Source: Lanius collurio
Lineage: Eukaryota; Chordata; Aves; Passeriformes; Laniidae
Assembly: GCA_020086605.1 (NCBI GenBank)
Contig: JACBWW010000017.1
Location: 11,482,304-11,546,303 of the forward strand
Reading direction: 5' to 3'
Length of the DNA: 64,000 bases
Below, piece after piece: positions 1 through 62,470 of this stretch. A model generated the notes under the pieces. It did not search any database. It had not been told where the DNA came from and saw only the letters and a program-made list of their open reading frames with translations. Both the position numbers and the translations under genes were made by a program. Every line of letters begins with the position of its first letter. Positions within the stretch are counted from its first letter, which is position 1.

Positions 1-463
1 GATTAAAACACATATGCTGAAAATCCCCAACAGCTGCTTCTTACTCAATGCCTTTCTTATCTTACAAAAACAGACTTAGAATAGACTAAGCAGAGTGTGA
101 TGGTCTGAAATTAGCCAAATTCAGGTAAATGAAACCTTCTGGTATGCTCAGCAGAAGTATCCTGCCAGCAACCAAGCTTCAGCTCGGAGGCTTAAGTGGG
201 AATGTTTAAATTGTTAACTTGTTATTCTGAGGTGTAACACGATAAATAAAGCCTTTCCGCTGAGAGTTGAGTCAGCAGAGCATCTTGGCAATTTGGAAAC
301 AACTCTGTTACTAGATAAATGGTTTGCTAAAAAAGAGTGGAGAATGTATCTTCAAATAAACTGATGTTTATTGATAACACTGTGGGAGCACCTTTCAGCT
401 CAGGAGAGCAAGGCATGGGCAGGTGTGACACACTCAGAGCAGTCAGGCTCAGCACTCTGTTAC
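1..463 (-). other. Partial SVIL intron at the window edge
   Basis: This is the 5' part of the intron after exon 32. I see no further exon. The open frames here do not resemble the SVIL C-terminus. Confidence 0.8.
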
Positions 464-51696
<51,233 letters not shown>

Positions 51697-51704
<8 letters not shown>

Positions 51705-51754
51705 TTCCAAAAAATCTCGGTTGTTTGGTTCAAAGAGTTTTCTTAATTCTGAAA
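51697..51754 (-). CDS. SVIL: SVIL exon 1: start-codon exon
   Basis: A 58-base exon with acceptor TTGTTGTCTCAG and donor AAAAG|GTAAAAG. The SVIL start codon is at 51702-51704, so only M-K and two bases of the third codon are coding. The 16 codons before the ATG are also open in frame (SELRKLFEPNNRDFLE), and the phase matches the candidate exon at 57270-57354. The ATG is chosen because [10 protein letters not shown] is the known vertebrate N-terminus. An extended product cannot be excluded. Confidence 0.88.
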
Positions 51755-54700
51755 CTGAGACAACAAAAAGATTATGTAGTTTATAGGATAATAAGTTTCA
51801 GAAACTTGTTAAAATGATTTAGAATAAGAAGGAACAGTCCAATAAAGTTCAGAGGTTTGAAATAGCTTTTGTCAGAAAATGAGCATTTTCCTCTTGTTTT
51901 CCCAGTTTATTAAGGTTGTGCTGTCAAAAGTGCATTAGGCACATAGGTGTGACCACCAAGTAGTCCTCCCCTCCATGTACTTCCATTCTAATTCCAAATC
52001 TGCTATGCCATGCTAGTGGTTCAAGATCTAGTCTATATTGGACAAGTTGTATTTTGATTAGTTGAGGTCAAGCTTACATACTCTAGTAACCCACTTCAAA
52101 ACCAGGTAGTAGGGAAATTCTCCTTACCCTGTCTGCTCAAAGGTCAGGGACTAACTATGTTTACAGAGAAGCAGTGTCCCCTATTCCTTACTTTCCTCCA
52201 CACCCCAAGAATCCCAGTGACTCATGCTGAAGTGAAAAATACTGTGCACCATCATGATATTCCTGCATGGTTAATCACTTTCTATTTTGCTAACTTTCCC
52301 TTTTAGTTTTAATTGGACATACTTTCCTTCTCTTCCCCTGAACTCTTTGCTGGTGTTAAGTGCTAGCAGACAGCTGCCACAGTCCACAAAATAGTAGTGA
52401 ACCAGGAGGAGGCACGACAGATGAAGTAATCCCTATATATACACACATATGGGCACGTGCAAACCACACTGGAGCAGTGATTGCTACACAAACAAGTACA
52501 GTGTGACTTCTTACCACCACGAAGAGAAACCATCCAGGCTGTCAAGGGAAGCAGTGGACTAGGGCGAGGGGTTTAATAAATTTAATAAGTCTAAGTGCCG
52601 AGTTCTGCATTTTGGCCACAAAAGGCCCCTACAATGTTACAGGCTGGGGACAGTGAGGCTGGACAGTGCCCAGGCAGAAAGGGACCTGGGGTGCTGGTTG
52701 ACAGCTGACTGAACATGAGCCAGCAGTGTGCCTTGGTGGCCAAGAAGGCCAATGGCATCCTGGCCTGCATTAGGAATTGTGTGGCCAGCAGGAACAGGGA
52801 GGTCATTCCTCCTCTGTACTCAGCACTGGTGAGGCCACACCTTGAGTGCTGTGTCCAGTTCTGGGCCCCTCAGTTTAAGAAGGACGTTAAGATGCTTGAA
52901 TGATTCCAGAGGAGGGCAACAAGGCTGGTGAGGGGCTTGGAACACAAGCCCTATGAGGAATGATTGAGGGAAGTAGGGTTGTTCACCCTGGAGAAAAGGA
53001 GACTCAGAGGTGACCTTATCACTCTCTACAACTTCCTGAAAGGAGTTTGTAGACAGGTGAGGGTCGGTCTCTTCCACCAGGCAGCAACTGACAGAACAAG
53101 AGGACACAGTCTCAAGCTGTGTCAAGGAAGGTATAGGTTGGATATTAGGAAGAAGTTTTTCATGTAAAGATTAATAAAGTACTGAAATGGTCTGTCCGAG
53201 GAGGTGGTAGAATCATCATCTCTGGATGAGCTTAAAAAAACACTGGACAAAGCACTTGGTGACATGGTTTAGTTGAGGGGTTAGGACATGGGCTGGACAC
53301 TGATCTTGAAGGTCTCTTCCAACCTCGTTATTCTGTGATTCTGTAACACACAGACATGCACATCCACACAGCCCCTGTACTGCTGCCTTTGCAAATATGT
53401 GGTGCTGGAAGCTGCGTGCACCTATTCTGACCAATGAACCTCTGGGGTTCTAATGCTGTTGACCCAGGGACCAAAAGTTAAAGCAAGACAAAGTCCACAC
53501 CTGCTAAATTGGCCAGAGATTGCCATCAGAAACACCTGATGGGTGAGCAGTGTCTAGCAGACATTGTTCCACTGCAGAGCTAAACCTATCAGCTTTTTTT
53601 TTCTTTCCACCAGACTTCATTGCTCTAGATACTTACAAGATAAACAACATTGAAACACCACCCTTTTAAAGGTCAGATGCACCTTTTCTCCCTTCCGTCT
53701 ACTGCAAGAACTTGGCTTGGTCAGGGTTCCAGCTCAGCTGACTCATCCAGGAAGTTTGCTGTAGTCATTACCAGTGCTCATACCTCACAGATACTACTGA
53801 CATTGACTGTCATATCAACATTACACGCTGAAAAGCCTAAAAGTAGGACTACAGATAAAATGTGTGGGATCAGCAAGAATGAATGCCTTCTGATCCTGAA
53901 CCAACACCAAAGCAAAGATGAGCCCATATGTTGTGTTTTCACAGATTTTCACTCAATGCATGAGCAGTTTCCACAGTTGCCCTGTCTACTCAAGCTGTGC
54001 TAGCAGTGGAACTGTAATAAACGGAGAAATTACCCATTTGAAACCAGTTATTTCAGATCCACACCAAAGGAAATGATTTCTCATAAACATTTTGTTCTCA
54101 CCTCTCCAAATCTACTTCTATTTAATTATGTTCCACTAATGACTAGAGTTTTTCTATTCTATCTGTTGGCTATGTATATATAACATTGTCAAAACAAAAC
54201 CCGCAATTGCCTGTCTTCAGACAAGTCAAAGGCCTCCAGAGCTCAGAGTTAGTGAAACCACATTCCATCCAAATCCTGATCCTTTCTTTCCCCTAGTCAC
54301 CAATTTATGCAGTCACCAAATCCATTATCAGAGAACAGCTCTTTTGCAGCTTCATTTATTAGCAAAAGTCTTCTTTCCCCCCACCCCCAGAAAAGGAAGC
54401 TTGACTGTAAGTTGTCCACATATAAGAAATGTGGAACATCCAAAGAACTCCCAAAGCATTAGCTCAACACTCTCTTGCTACATGCTAGCTGAAGTTCCAG
54501 AGATTCTACTACCACTTTGCAGTCCTAAAAAGAGCACTGGTCTCATGAAAAATGTCTCCCAACACCTTCCCAAACAACATGTGACAAAAATAGCATGGGA
54601 CTACTCTATGCTGCCTTACACTTTTTCCAAGATTGAGATTACAGAAGTAATTTCAGCTAGGTTGGCCAACATCTGCAGTGTCTTTTTGTGAAAGCAGCTC

Positions 54701-57269
54701 CAGCAATACTCCTCTTTTGATGAGGTGGGGAAAAGAAACAACAAAAAAGCAAAACCAAAAGAAGATAAACCACAGAAAGTCTTCTATTCTAGTGGTTTAT
54801 TTTTGACAAATAAAATATTTTACTTCAAAACATGCAAACCAGTTGGAGACACTTCACTCCCAAGGACACTGGTTGGCCCTTGCAAACTTAGGTGACCAAG
54901 TTTCTCCTTTTTAGTTTGCAATTTGAATATATTGGTGCCAATTCCCATAAGTTCATGGGATGTCTTCCCATGTGACCATCACAAACATCACCATGGGAGC
55001 TCTAAAGAATAGCAACACTTCTACCTAAAAGGTAGCACAAAAATCTAATTCAGCACACAAGAAAAGACTAAGAAGCTTAAAATAATTAATTTCACAGTAA
55101 AAGCTCCTTATCTAGATTACTTCATGCCAACACACTTTGTAAGCACCACTGGTCAGTTAAGGGCAAGAGGAAGAACAGCCACAGTTCAGAAAACGCTCTG
55201 AACTTGAGGCTTTATTTTAGGATGTTGACCAGGATGCTATGGTAGGATAGGCTTTAAGTATAACTGTCAAGAGACATCTTAATTTTGATAACTGTAGAAC
55301 TTTGAAACAAGATTTACTTTAGAATACCATTATTTGGGAAAAACAGTATTGTTCCCTGTGTTGTCCCAGAATGAAAAACAAAAAAGTACATTTGGAGTGC
55401 ACCTTATATTTTAAAACTTCTTAAATTAAGGTGAAAGATTTCTTATACAAATATATATTCATAGAAATCTTTCAGAAACATGCCACAGAATATAAACATG
55501 TTCATGCTGAAAGCCATCTTTGACAGCTGCAGAGGGGACATGTGAATAAAGTTGCAGCCATGTGACAGCAGTTTTCTTTTTACAATACAGAAGCTGTAAA
55601 AACTCAATTAAGCCTTCCAAAAGTTCATAATAGAGGGAGAGCACGTACATTTGTGAAGCCTGGATAGACAGGATCAAAAGGTTACCTGCCAGAGGATTAA
55701 TTTCTCAGAGATGGTAAATAACCATTGCAACACAGGTACATACATTTTCATTTTGAGGAAAATTAACACAATATCAAAGTCTACCAGCCTCATTCCTACT
55801 TCTTCCTCTCCACAACTGGAAAGGTGATGGTCTTAAAACTAGGCTGGAGAAGCATTTATCTTCTGTTTATACCAGTAACTTGTATTGACATGTTCAATGC
55901 CCAACTGCAGACCTCTGTTCAGTCTGTATCAGTTGAAAAGTCAACATATTCCTTTAATTTCTCAACATGTGCAAACCTGTATCAAAATTAGACTCTAGAA
56001 AGGAGAAACAACCAGGATTTTCAAAAAACTGTGTACTTCAAGTCTTCAAGTAGTCCCCTCAAAATGCAACCAAATGCTCCCAACTGCTGTTTCTTAAGTC
56101 TGGTACACACCAAATATGATGCTTTTATTATGAGAACATTTTTTTGAAAATTAGGAACACCCTGGAATAGAAATTAGTTCACTGAGAAGCAACTTACAGA
56201 TAAGGTTTCTCAAGTGAAGGCTCAATTAACTTGTTGGCCACATGATTATAAGGATAAGTGTACGGAATAATGAGGAACTATGGATTATTACTGTCTGGTG
56301 CTCTCAGAAGTCTGCATTGTATAAATGCATATTGCTCTATTCCATCATTTTGCCAATAATGTTTCTTTCTGAACATCTGTAACGATTATATTTAAAAGTA
56401 AGCATGTCACTTCAATAGCACTTAAATGTTATGCTGGAAGAGGTGCTCCTTTCTAAAGGAACTCTGCAACAAATGACATTAAAAGAGCAAGCCACTTCCT
56501 TTACGTTGGGATTAGTGCATTTAGCCGTGTAGTTTATCTTAAAAGAGTAAATATCACCAGAACACAGACAATTTTAATCAAAGTTCTCAAGTCCACAACA
56601 TCCTTGAATGCAGGGAACATCTTTGTGCCAGTTGCACATAGTTCTTCAGTCAAATGACCCTTTATGGGTCAAACATATTGTGATTTTTTTCTGAATAATT
56701 TAAGCCAATTAATTCTTTCCTCCACCTCAACTGTGTCAAACGATAAGGATGCAATTGCTGTTTTCTTCAGAAATTATTCAGATTAAAATAGAATTTTGGA
56801 ACAAAAAACCTAAAACCCCCCACAAACTAAACTCTGTATGTACTGCAGGTCCTTTAGCATGCAAGATGAAAATTCAAATGCAGTCAGTTGGTCATGCAAG
56901 CACAGTGACTCTACCAACCACCAAAAGGGCCTGGAAAGAGCTATGACTCTTAACAGGTCAAGTCAGTACTTCTGAACTCAGGATTAATCTAACCATGCAG
57001 TGAAGCTCTCTGAAGTTTTGAATTTCAACTACTAACCTATTGAAATCAGGTAAACAAAGCTGGACTTTATGAAGCAGGAATGTAGCAAGGTCTCGTGTAA
57101 GAGCATTGTGGTTCATCCTGTTTCATCCTTCATGTATAGGTCACAGGGAAAACTCACTTACAAAACATCTGAGCCTAAGTGATTTTAACTGTGCCTTGTA
57201 CTTACACAGACTAAACTTCACATGCTGTTAAATTACCACTTGTGTTTATAATATGTCTCCCTTACCTAC
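51755..57269 (-). other. Intron upstream of the SVIL start-codon exon
   Basis: 5.5 kb between exon 1 and the candidate exon at 57270-57354. It contains the plus-strand CR1 at about 52560-53345. No other feature recognised. Confidence 0.65.
52560..53345 (+). mobile_element. CR1 LINE, 5'-truncated, reverse-transcriptase C-terminus and 3' tail
   Basis: The plus strand encodes the end of CR1 ORF2 in broken frames: [20 protein letters not shown] and [20 protein letters not shown] near 52735-52860, and [20 protein letters not shown] near 52979-53040. It then reaches the CR1 3' end (ggtctcttccaacctcgtta, ttctgtgattctgta). The terminal ATTCTGTG repeat is intact. About 0.8 kb, opposite in strand to SVIL; the 5' limit is approximate. 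Confidence 0.93.
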
Positions 57270-57354
57270 CTTTTGGAAGTACTGCTAAGAGATTAGCATC
57301 AATATCCTTTGTGCTGTTCGCAAGTTCTTCTTTATCTTCAAATGAGAACTCCTT
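57270..57354 (-). other. SVIL: Candidate coding-like upstream exon of SVIL
   Basis: This 85-base segment has acceptor TTTTCAG and donor AAAAG|GTAGGT. Read from its first base it is open for 28 codons: KEFSFEDKEELANSTKD, then IDANLLAVLPK. The one base left over joins exon 1 (TT TCA GAA...) in the same frame as the SVIL start codon. Its acidic, helix-like composition looks like protein coding, but it has no methionine. It is either a 5' UTR exon with a conserved-looking open frame or part of an N-terminally extended isoform from a promoter outside the window. Confidence 0.55.
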
Positions 57355-60300
57355 CTGAAAACTGAAAGCAACATCTGGTTTACAGAACTGTGGATGTCTC
57401 TGCTACAAATCAAATAAACCCAAGACATAACCAATTTACTGCAAGACAGTCTAACAGAGATACCAAAGAAAATATTTTCCATAAGAATGAGCTAAGAAAT
57501 AACCCAAAGAAACTCAGAAAGCCAAACCTAACATAATTTGAAACCTGTTTGGAACTGACTCTGATACATTCTTGCATTAAATTACTGACTGGAGACTGCC
57601 TTCAAAATGCTCCACTAAGCAATTACATTTAAAATAATCTATATCGACGGTTCTTCCTAAATACTAAAGCATGTCATCAAACACAGTACTGCATGTACAC
57701 TCCACCTAGAAGCCTTCTGCATGACTACCCAGTTGTTATTGCACTGTTCTCTGGATCTTACATGGTTTATAATATGCTAATAGGAGTATCAGATCATTTA
57801 ATTTTATACCATGTCTTTTCAACACGGGAAAACTTCCAATTTAGATGAAATAAAATATTTCTTTAAATATCTTCATTAAATATAGAAATTTTAACTGTAA
57901 AATGTAGGTGTCATAATGGTCTAAATTAGATACTAACTGTCTACAGAAACTTTTTTGGAGGAAGTGTTCCCCACTGTAAGCAAAATTTCTTCAATCACTG
58001 AAAATAGAGAACAAATTACTGTATTCTGCCATTGTGACTATCCCAGCTGGGCATAGGAAAACTTAAAATGGTCTTAAAACCTTTAGTAAACTGTGTAGAC
58101 AGGTATAACAGGTACAAATCCTCACAAGGATCCCAGGTTCTTCATTTTGTCACAGAAGTGATGTCCTATATGATTTAATGTCATTCTGATAAGAAAAACC
58201 ACGCAGTCTTACTGTTGGAAAATCCTTCGGACAGATTTTAAATGGCTTTCTTTTTTTTTAAGGGTATGAATTCTGTACTCACTATTTCCAAAGAACAATT
58301 CTCATTGAAAAGAGTTTTAACATATATTAACTAATAAAATTTTTCATAAGAATTTCCTTGTTTATAATTTATGAATAACATTCCTTTTTAAGATATTGAG
58401 GGGAGAATAAAATCCTTGAAATGACAATGAAGAAACTGGGCTGTGTCACAACCAGGCACCATGCCACCTGCTGCAAATTGTCTCCAATAACTGCACTTAG
58501 AGAAATCATTCCAGGTACTGCCAAGAAAAGCAGCATTAGCTACCACAGAAAATAGCAAATAGAAGATGAAGAGCTGCAATAAGCTGTCCATCAGAGAGAA
58601 CTGTGCATCCTTACAGGGCAAACACACTGTAATTGAACTAAACAAAAATCAAAACAGCAGCCACAAGCAAATGGATCCATGTGTCATCTGAGACTGGACA
58701 GACTCAGACAGCTAACTGGATGTTTTTTTATGCCTAACCCCACACTGCCAACACTTGTAATTCTTACTAGTCTCACAACACGATATTCTTTTACAGACAC
58801 GGGTTCTGGAGAACCCAGGATGGAGAGATACCCAATTCCCATTTGAAAGCAGTTTCTATTCCTTTTAGATGAGGATGAGTTTGAAAAATGCAAATAATAT
58901 TGGCCTAAGGCTATAAACCATTCCCAAATTTATTCTGCCAAATCAACTTAATTACTTAAGACAAGAGCTGAAGGATGCAGCTCATGACTTCTGAATACCT
59001 GGGGTTTATTTAGCAGTATCTCCACTGGGTTTCATAGTACCCGTGACAGTGCAGCACTTAAAGTTTCCCTAAACAAGGGACTTTGTACAGAAAAGCATTC
59101 ACTCAAACAGCAAAATACTTGTTTAAATTACCTGTGCATGAACACCCACCACTATGCCTAATTCCTACATGAATTTCCAAGGGTAAAATCATGGAATCAG
59201 GAATGGCACTAGACTGCTGATTCTAAAAGCAACCATATTATTGGATTGCTTGTAAACTAGTTACATTCACTCCTGCTCCTCCCTCCAGGGAGTTCTAGGG
59301 GCTTTGGAGGCAGAGATCCCTTAAACACTGTTTAAATGTCTGTCACTGGGTTTCCATTCATTTGTTTTCTTGCCAGTGTTGTCAGTTACTTTACTTCTTT
59401 TTCTTAACAGAGGTTATCTACATGTACTCAGCTTCCTCAAGACAGGCTCTCAGTCTCAGTGATTATCTGTTAAAATGTTCTGTACTTATTTCAGTCTTAA
59501 GTAATTTTTTTTTTTTTTTTTAATACGGTGACCAGAATCAAGTAGTCTTGATTGCAGGCTCGGGTCTTACCAGTATCTTATGAAAATAAGATTTTTAAAT
59601 AGAGAAAGCATTATTATATGACTAGCTGGCTCAAAGCGGGGATCTACAACACATTTGCCTTTTTACATATATACTATACTGGTTGCTCAATCCTGCATGA
59701 GAAACTAATACGCAAAGGCTTTGCTTTCATCAGTTGCAAGTGACAGAAAAATTTATCAGCCCCCAATGCACAACTGTGCACTTAGTATTATTACATTACA
59801 TCCTTTTTCTATTACTCCTCAAGGTCATCCAGTTCTTCCTGTATGTGAGCTCCCTCCTCCTTTGTACAGAGGGTGGCTTGCAACCTTTGCTCATTGGCAG
59901 ATTTCATTAAAATTCCTTAAATAACCACAAACTTCCTAAGCTTAACCCTTGCTGCACTACACAGCATCACAGGTGATCTGCTTTGTGAAAGTCCTTTCAT
60001 AGTTTTCCCCTGGACAGACTGTCAACCTTTACTGTTTATTTTTTAAAGATTAACAATTTTCAAACACTATTTTATCCACAATTTTGGAGTTTTATCTCTT
60101 CAGACACTTTCTTTTGCTCTCTCTTGCTAAGAAGCAGGTGAGATTGCTTGTTTTAAATGCTTTCACATGAGAAAAAACAAATGTTTTAACCCAATGTATA
60201 ATTACATTGCTTTCCCATGCACAGAGGATTCAGAGACAGCACTGCTCTGAAGATGACAGAGTCAAGCCAAACAACTGAGTATTTATAGACACATAAATCA

Positions 60301-60416
60301 AATTAGTTCTAAAAATGAAAGTAGGCATATTTAGGACATGTCACAGTGTTCAATAAGAACACTCATTAGGAATCTAAATCGAGTTGGAAGGTTGTTAAGG
60401 CAATTCTAAATAGCAA

Positions 60417-60442
60417 AAAAAAAAAAAAGAAAAAGAAAAAAA
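60417..60442. repeat. A-rich simple tract
   Basis: A-run interrupted by single G residues (aaaaagaaaaagaaaaaaaa type). Simple sequence. Confidence 0.85.
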
Positions 60443-61258
60443 ATTTTACAGGAGGCTACTCATCACCACTTGTAAGTGTTTTTATAAAACAAACTCCTAA
60501 GTAATTCCTTAGCAAGACCTCCCTTTTTACTCAAAGGGATCTTTCCCGACATCTCCCTGCTTTATTAGTTTCTTTGCTGGAGGAGCAGTCTGAGCATCAG
60601 TTCAGTTGCTTAAGTAGCGTCAGACAGTCAAACCTGGATTGCCAAATATATCATACCTTCAAATGCATCCAAACCCCTCTTCTAGAAACTCATCCAGAAT
60701 CCACAACTACATCTAGCCATGCTATAAATTTAGGTGCAGATTCTGAGCAGCAGCACTATGAATTATTGCACTTAAGATCTAGACTATGCACATTTATTAT
60801 TGAAATAATTAGGGAATACATGGGTTTCTCTAAATTAAAAAATAAATAAATAAATTAGAAGTTTGCAAGAATTCTTTCTTAAAGTCCCTGTTAAATCTGG
60901 ATACTTAAAGAACTTCTTGTCCTTTCCTTGCTTCAAATATAGCCTGTGATCATGGTTCATGGAGTGCAATCAACAGCATGTGGTTCCACCAGTTTGTTTC
61001 TCACAGGATTTGTGTGTGGTTTGGCCTCAGGTTCTCAACAAACTCATTATACTCTCCAGTGTTCAGGAATTCAGATGATTCCTGTTAAAATACAGTCAAC
61101 AATATTTCACAATCTCAATAGTTTTTTGTTTAAAAACAATGTATAATGTAGCATTAGTAGAGCACTTGACAGCCTCAGTAGTTGTACGGTTCTGGCAACT
61201 TCTAAAGTAAGTGTGAGCTGCATGCTGTACATCAGGGATTCCAGGCTGAAAACTTCAT

Positions 61259-61276
61259 CTGCTGCTGCAGCAGCAG
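61259..61276. repeat. (CTG)3(CAG)3 perfect palindrome
   Basis: Eighteen bases, ctgctgctgcagcagcag, form a perfect inverted repeat with no loop. Too short to be a trinucleotide expansion locus on its own. Confidence 0.9.
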
Positions 61277-62403
61277 CATATGGTTTCTAAACAGCTGTCC
61301 CACTAACCTAGTTACATGCCCAAAAGCAAGCAGAAGTTTGATCCAAATGCCACTGGTAACACTGACCTGACATCCCAATTAAAGCTATGCCATATACTGA
61401 GATTTTATGATTGAAATACAAAATCCACTTGTATACCTGCTAGCTAGGTGCTTGGTGTTCACTTCTCTTTCTCTACCTCCAGGAGAACTTCCTTCCCTGG
61501 ACTCTTATGTAAAAGGTCCATTTTACACTTGTGTCCTTCTCTACTACTCTCATTGCTACTCTCCCCTACGTGCTTTCATAGCACAGTGTGTCTTGTACAC
61601 CTATTTCCTCCATCTCTCTGCAGGACCTAAGAAACAACATGGCAGGAACCAGGTGTGCTCTAGGTGTGTGCCCTGGCTGAAAAGAAGCTTGCAACCGTGA
61701 GCCTGTGCTCCTGTGGCACCTGTGGCAGGTGGATTCCTTTGCAGCTGAGTCAGTGAAAGAGCTGGTTGCTGGGGTAAGAGTGGGTTCCCAACTCCTGACC
61801 TCCTCTCTGTGCCATTGTGAATGAGTCCAGCAAGCACAAACGTGGACACCCAAAGCAGCTGGAGCAAGGATGGGAAGAGAGAGGGAATGTGACCAGCCAT
61901 CTGATTAATTATATCCCCCTTAATCAGCCTTGTGGAACTGTGCCCTAAGAATGCAGTCAAGGAGGCAGCACAGCCCTGAGTGGATGCAACACCGCCTGTC
62001 CATTCATCTGCAGTGTCCCCCTTCTTCCTTCTGCTCCCAATTGCTCCCTGCAAGGATGTATAATTAACTCACCCACTTCAGCCACCTGCTTTTACAGACA
62101 GGTTCACACTTCATGTCTGTACTCTGTCCATGCCACGCAAGGAAAAATGGGCATTGCTATGGCAGAAGGCTCAGTGCAGAGCAGGACTTTCCCCTTAGCA
62201 ATGTCAGCTATAAATTTTAACATTCTTTAGGAGGTAGTTGGTGTTTTCAATGCTTGTTCAGACCACCTGCTCTAAGCAAAAGCTTGGTCCTGTGAGAGGC
62301 CCAATAACCATTTTTCCTGATAAAGATTAAATGTAGATTCAAGCAATGACAGAAAGTTACTGCAACCAGTCATCTTCACTGGGCAAGAAAAAGTGGACCT
62401 TAC

Positions 62404-62470
62404 CTTAATGTTCTCTTCCTTAGGAGCAATCGTGAAGGCTTAAATCTGACTGAGTTTCCTTTGGCAAAAT
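62404..62470 (-). other. SVIL: Candidate upstream exon of SVIL (5' UTR or N-terminal extension)
   Basis: On the minus strand a 67-base segment follows a good acceptor (CCTCTTTCACAG) and ends at a good donor (AAG|GTAAGG). In the frame that joins the next candidate exon, a TAA stop lies at 62440-62442. It is followed by 12 open codons (A-F-T-I-A-P-K-E-E-N-I-K) running to the donor with no ATG. It could be a 5' UTR exon. A weaker acceptor just after the TAA (TTTAAG) would remove the stop. Inferred from splice signals and frame only. Confidence 0.45.

Larger units (their letters stand above)
57355..62403 (-). other. Presumed 5' intron of SVIL
   Basis: 5.0 kb between the two candidate upstream exons. 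It holds T-rich and A-rich runs (about 59505-59521 and 60417-60442), a CTG/CAG palindrome and a GC-richer block near 61600-62060. No promoter or named repeat recognised. Confidence 0.55.

Noticed and set aside
61601..62053. 150-codon minus-strand open frame as a protein gene
   Set aside because: Composition is unlike a folded protein, and no family is recognised. Kept only as an unusual block in the findings.
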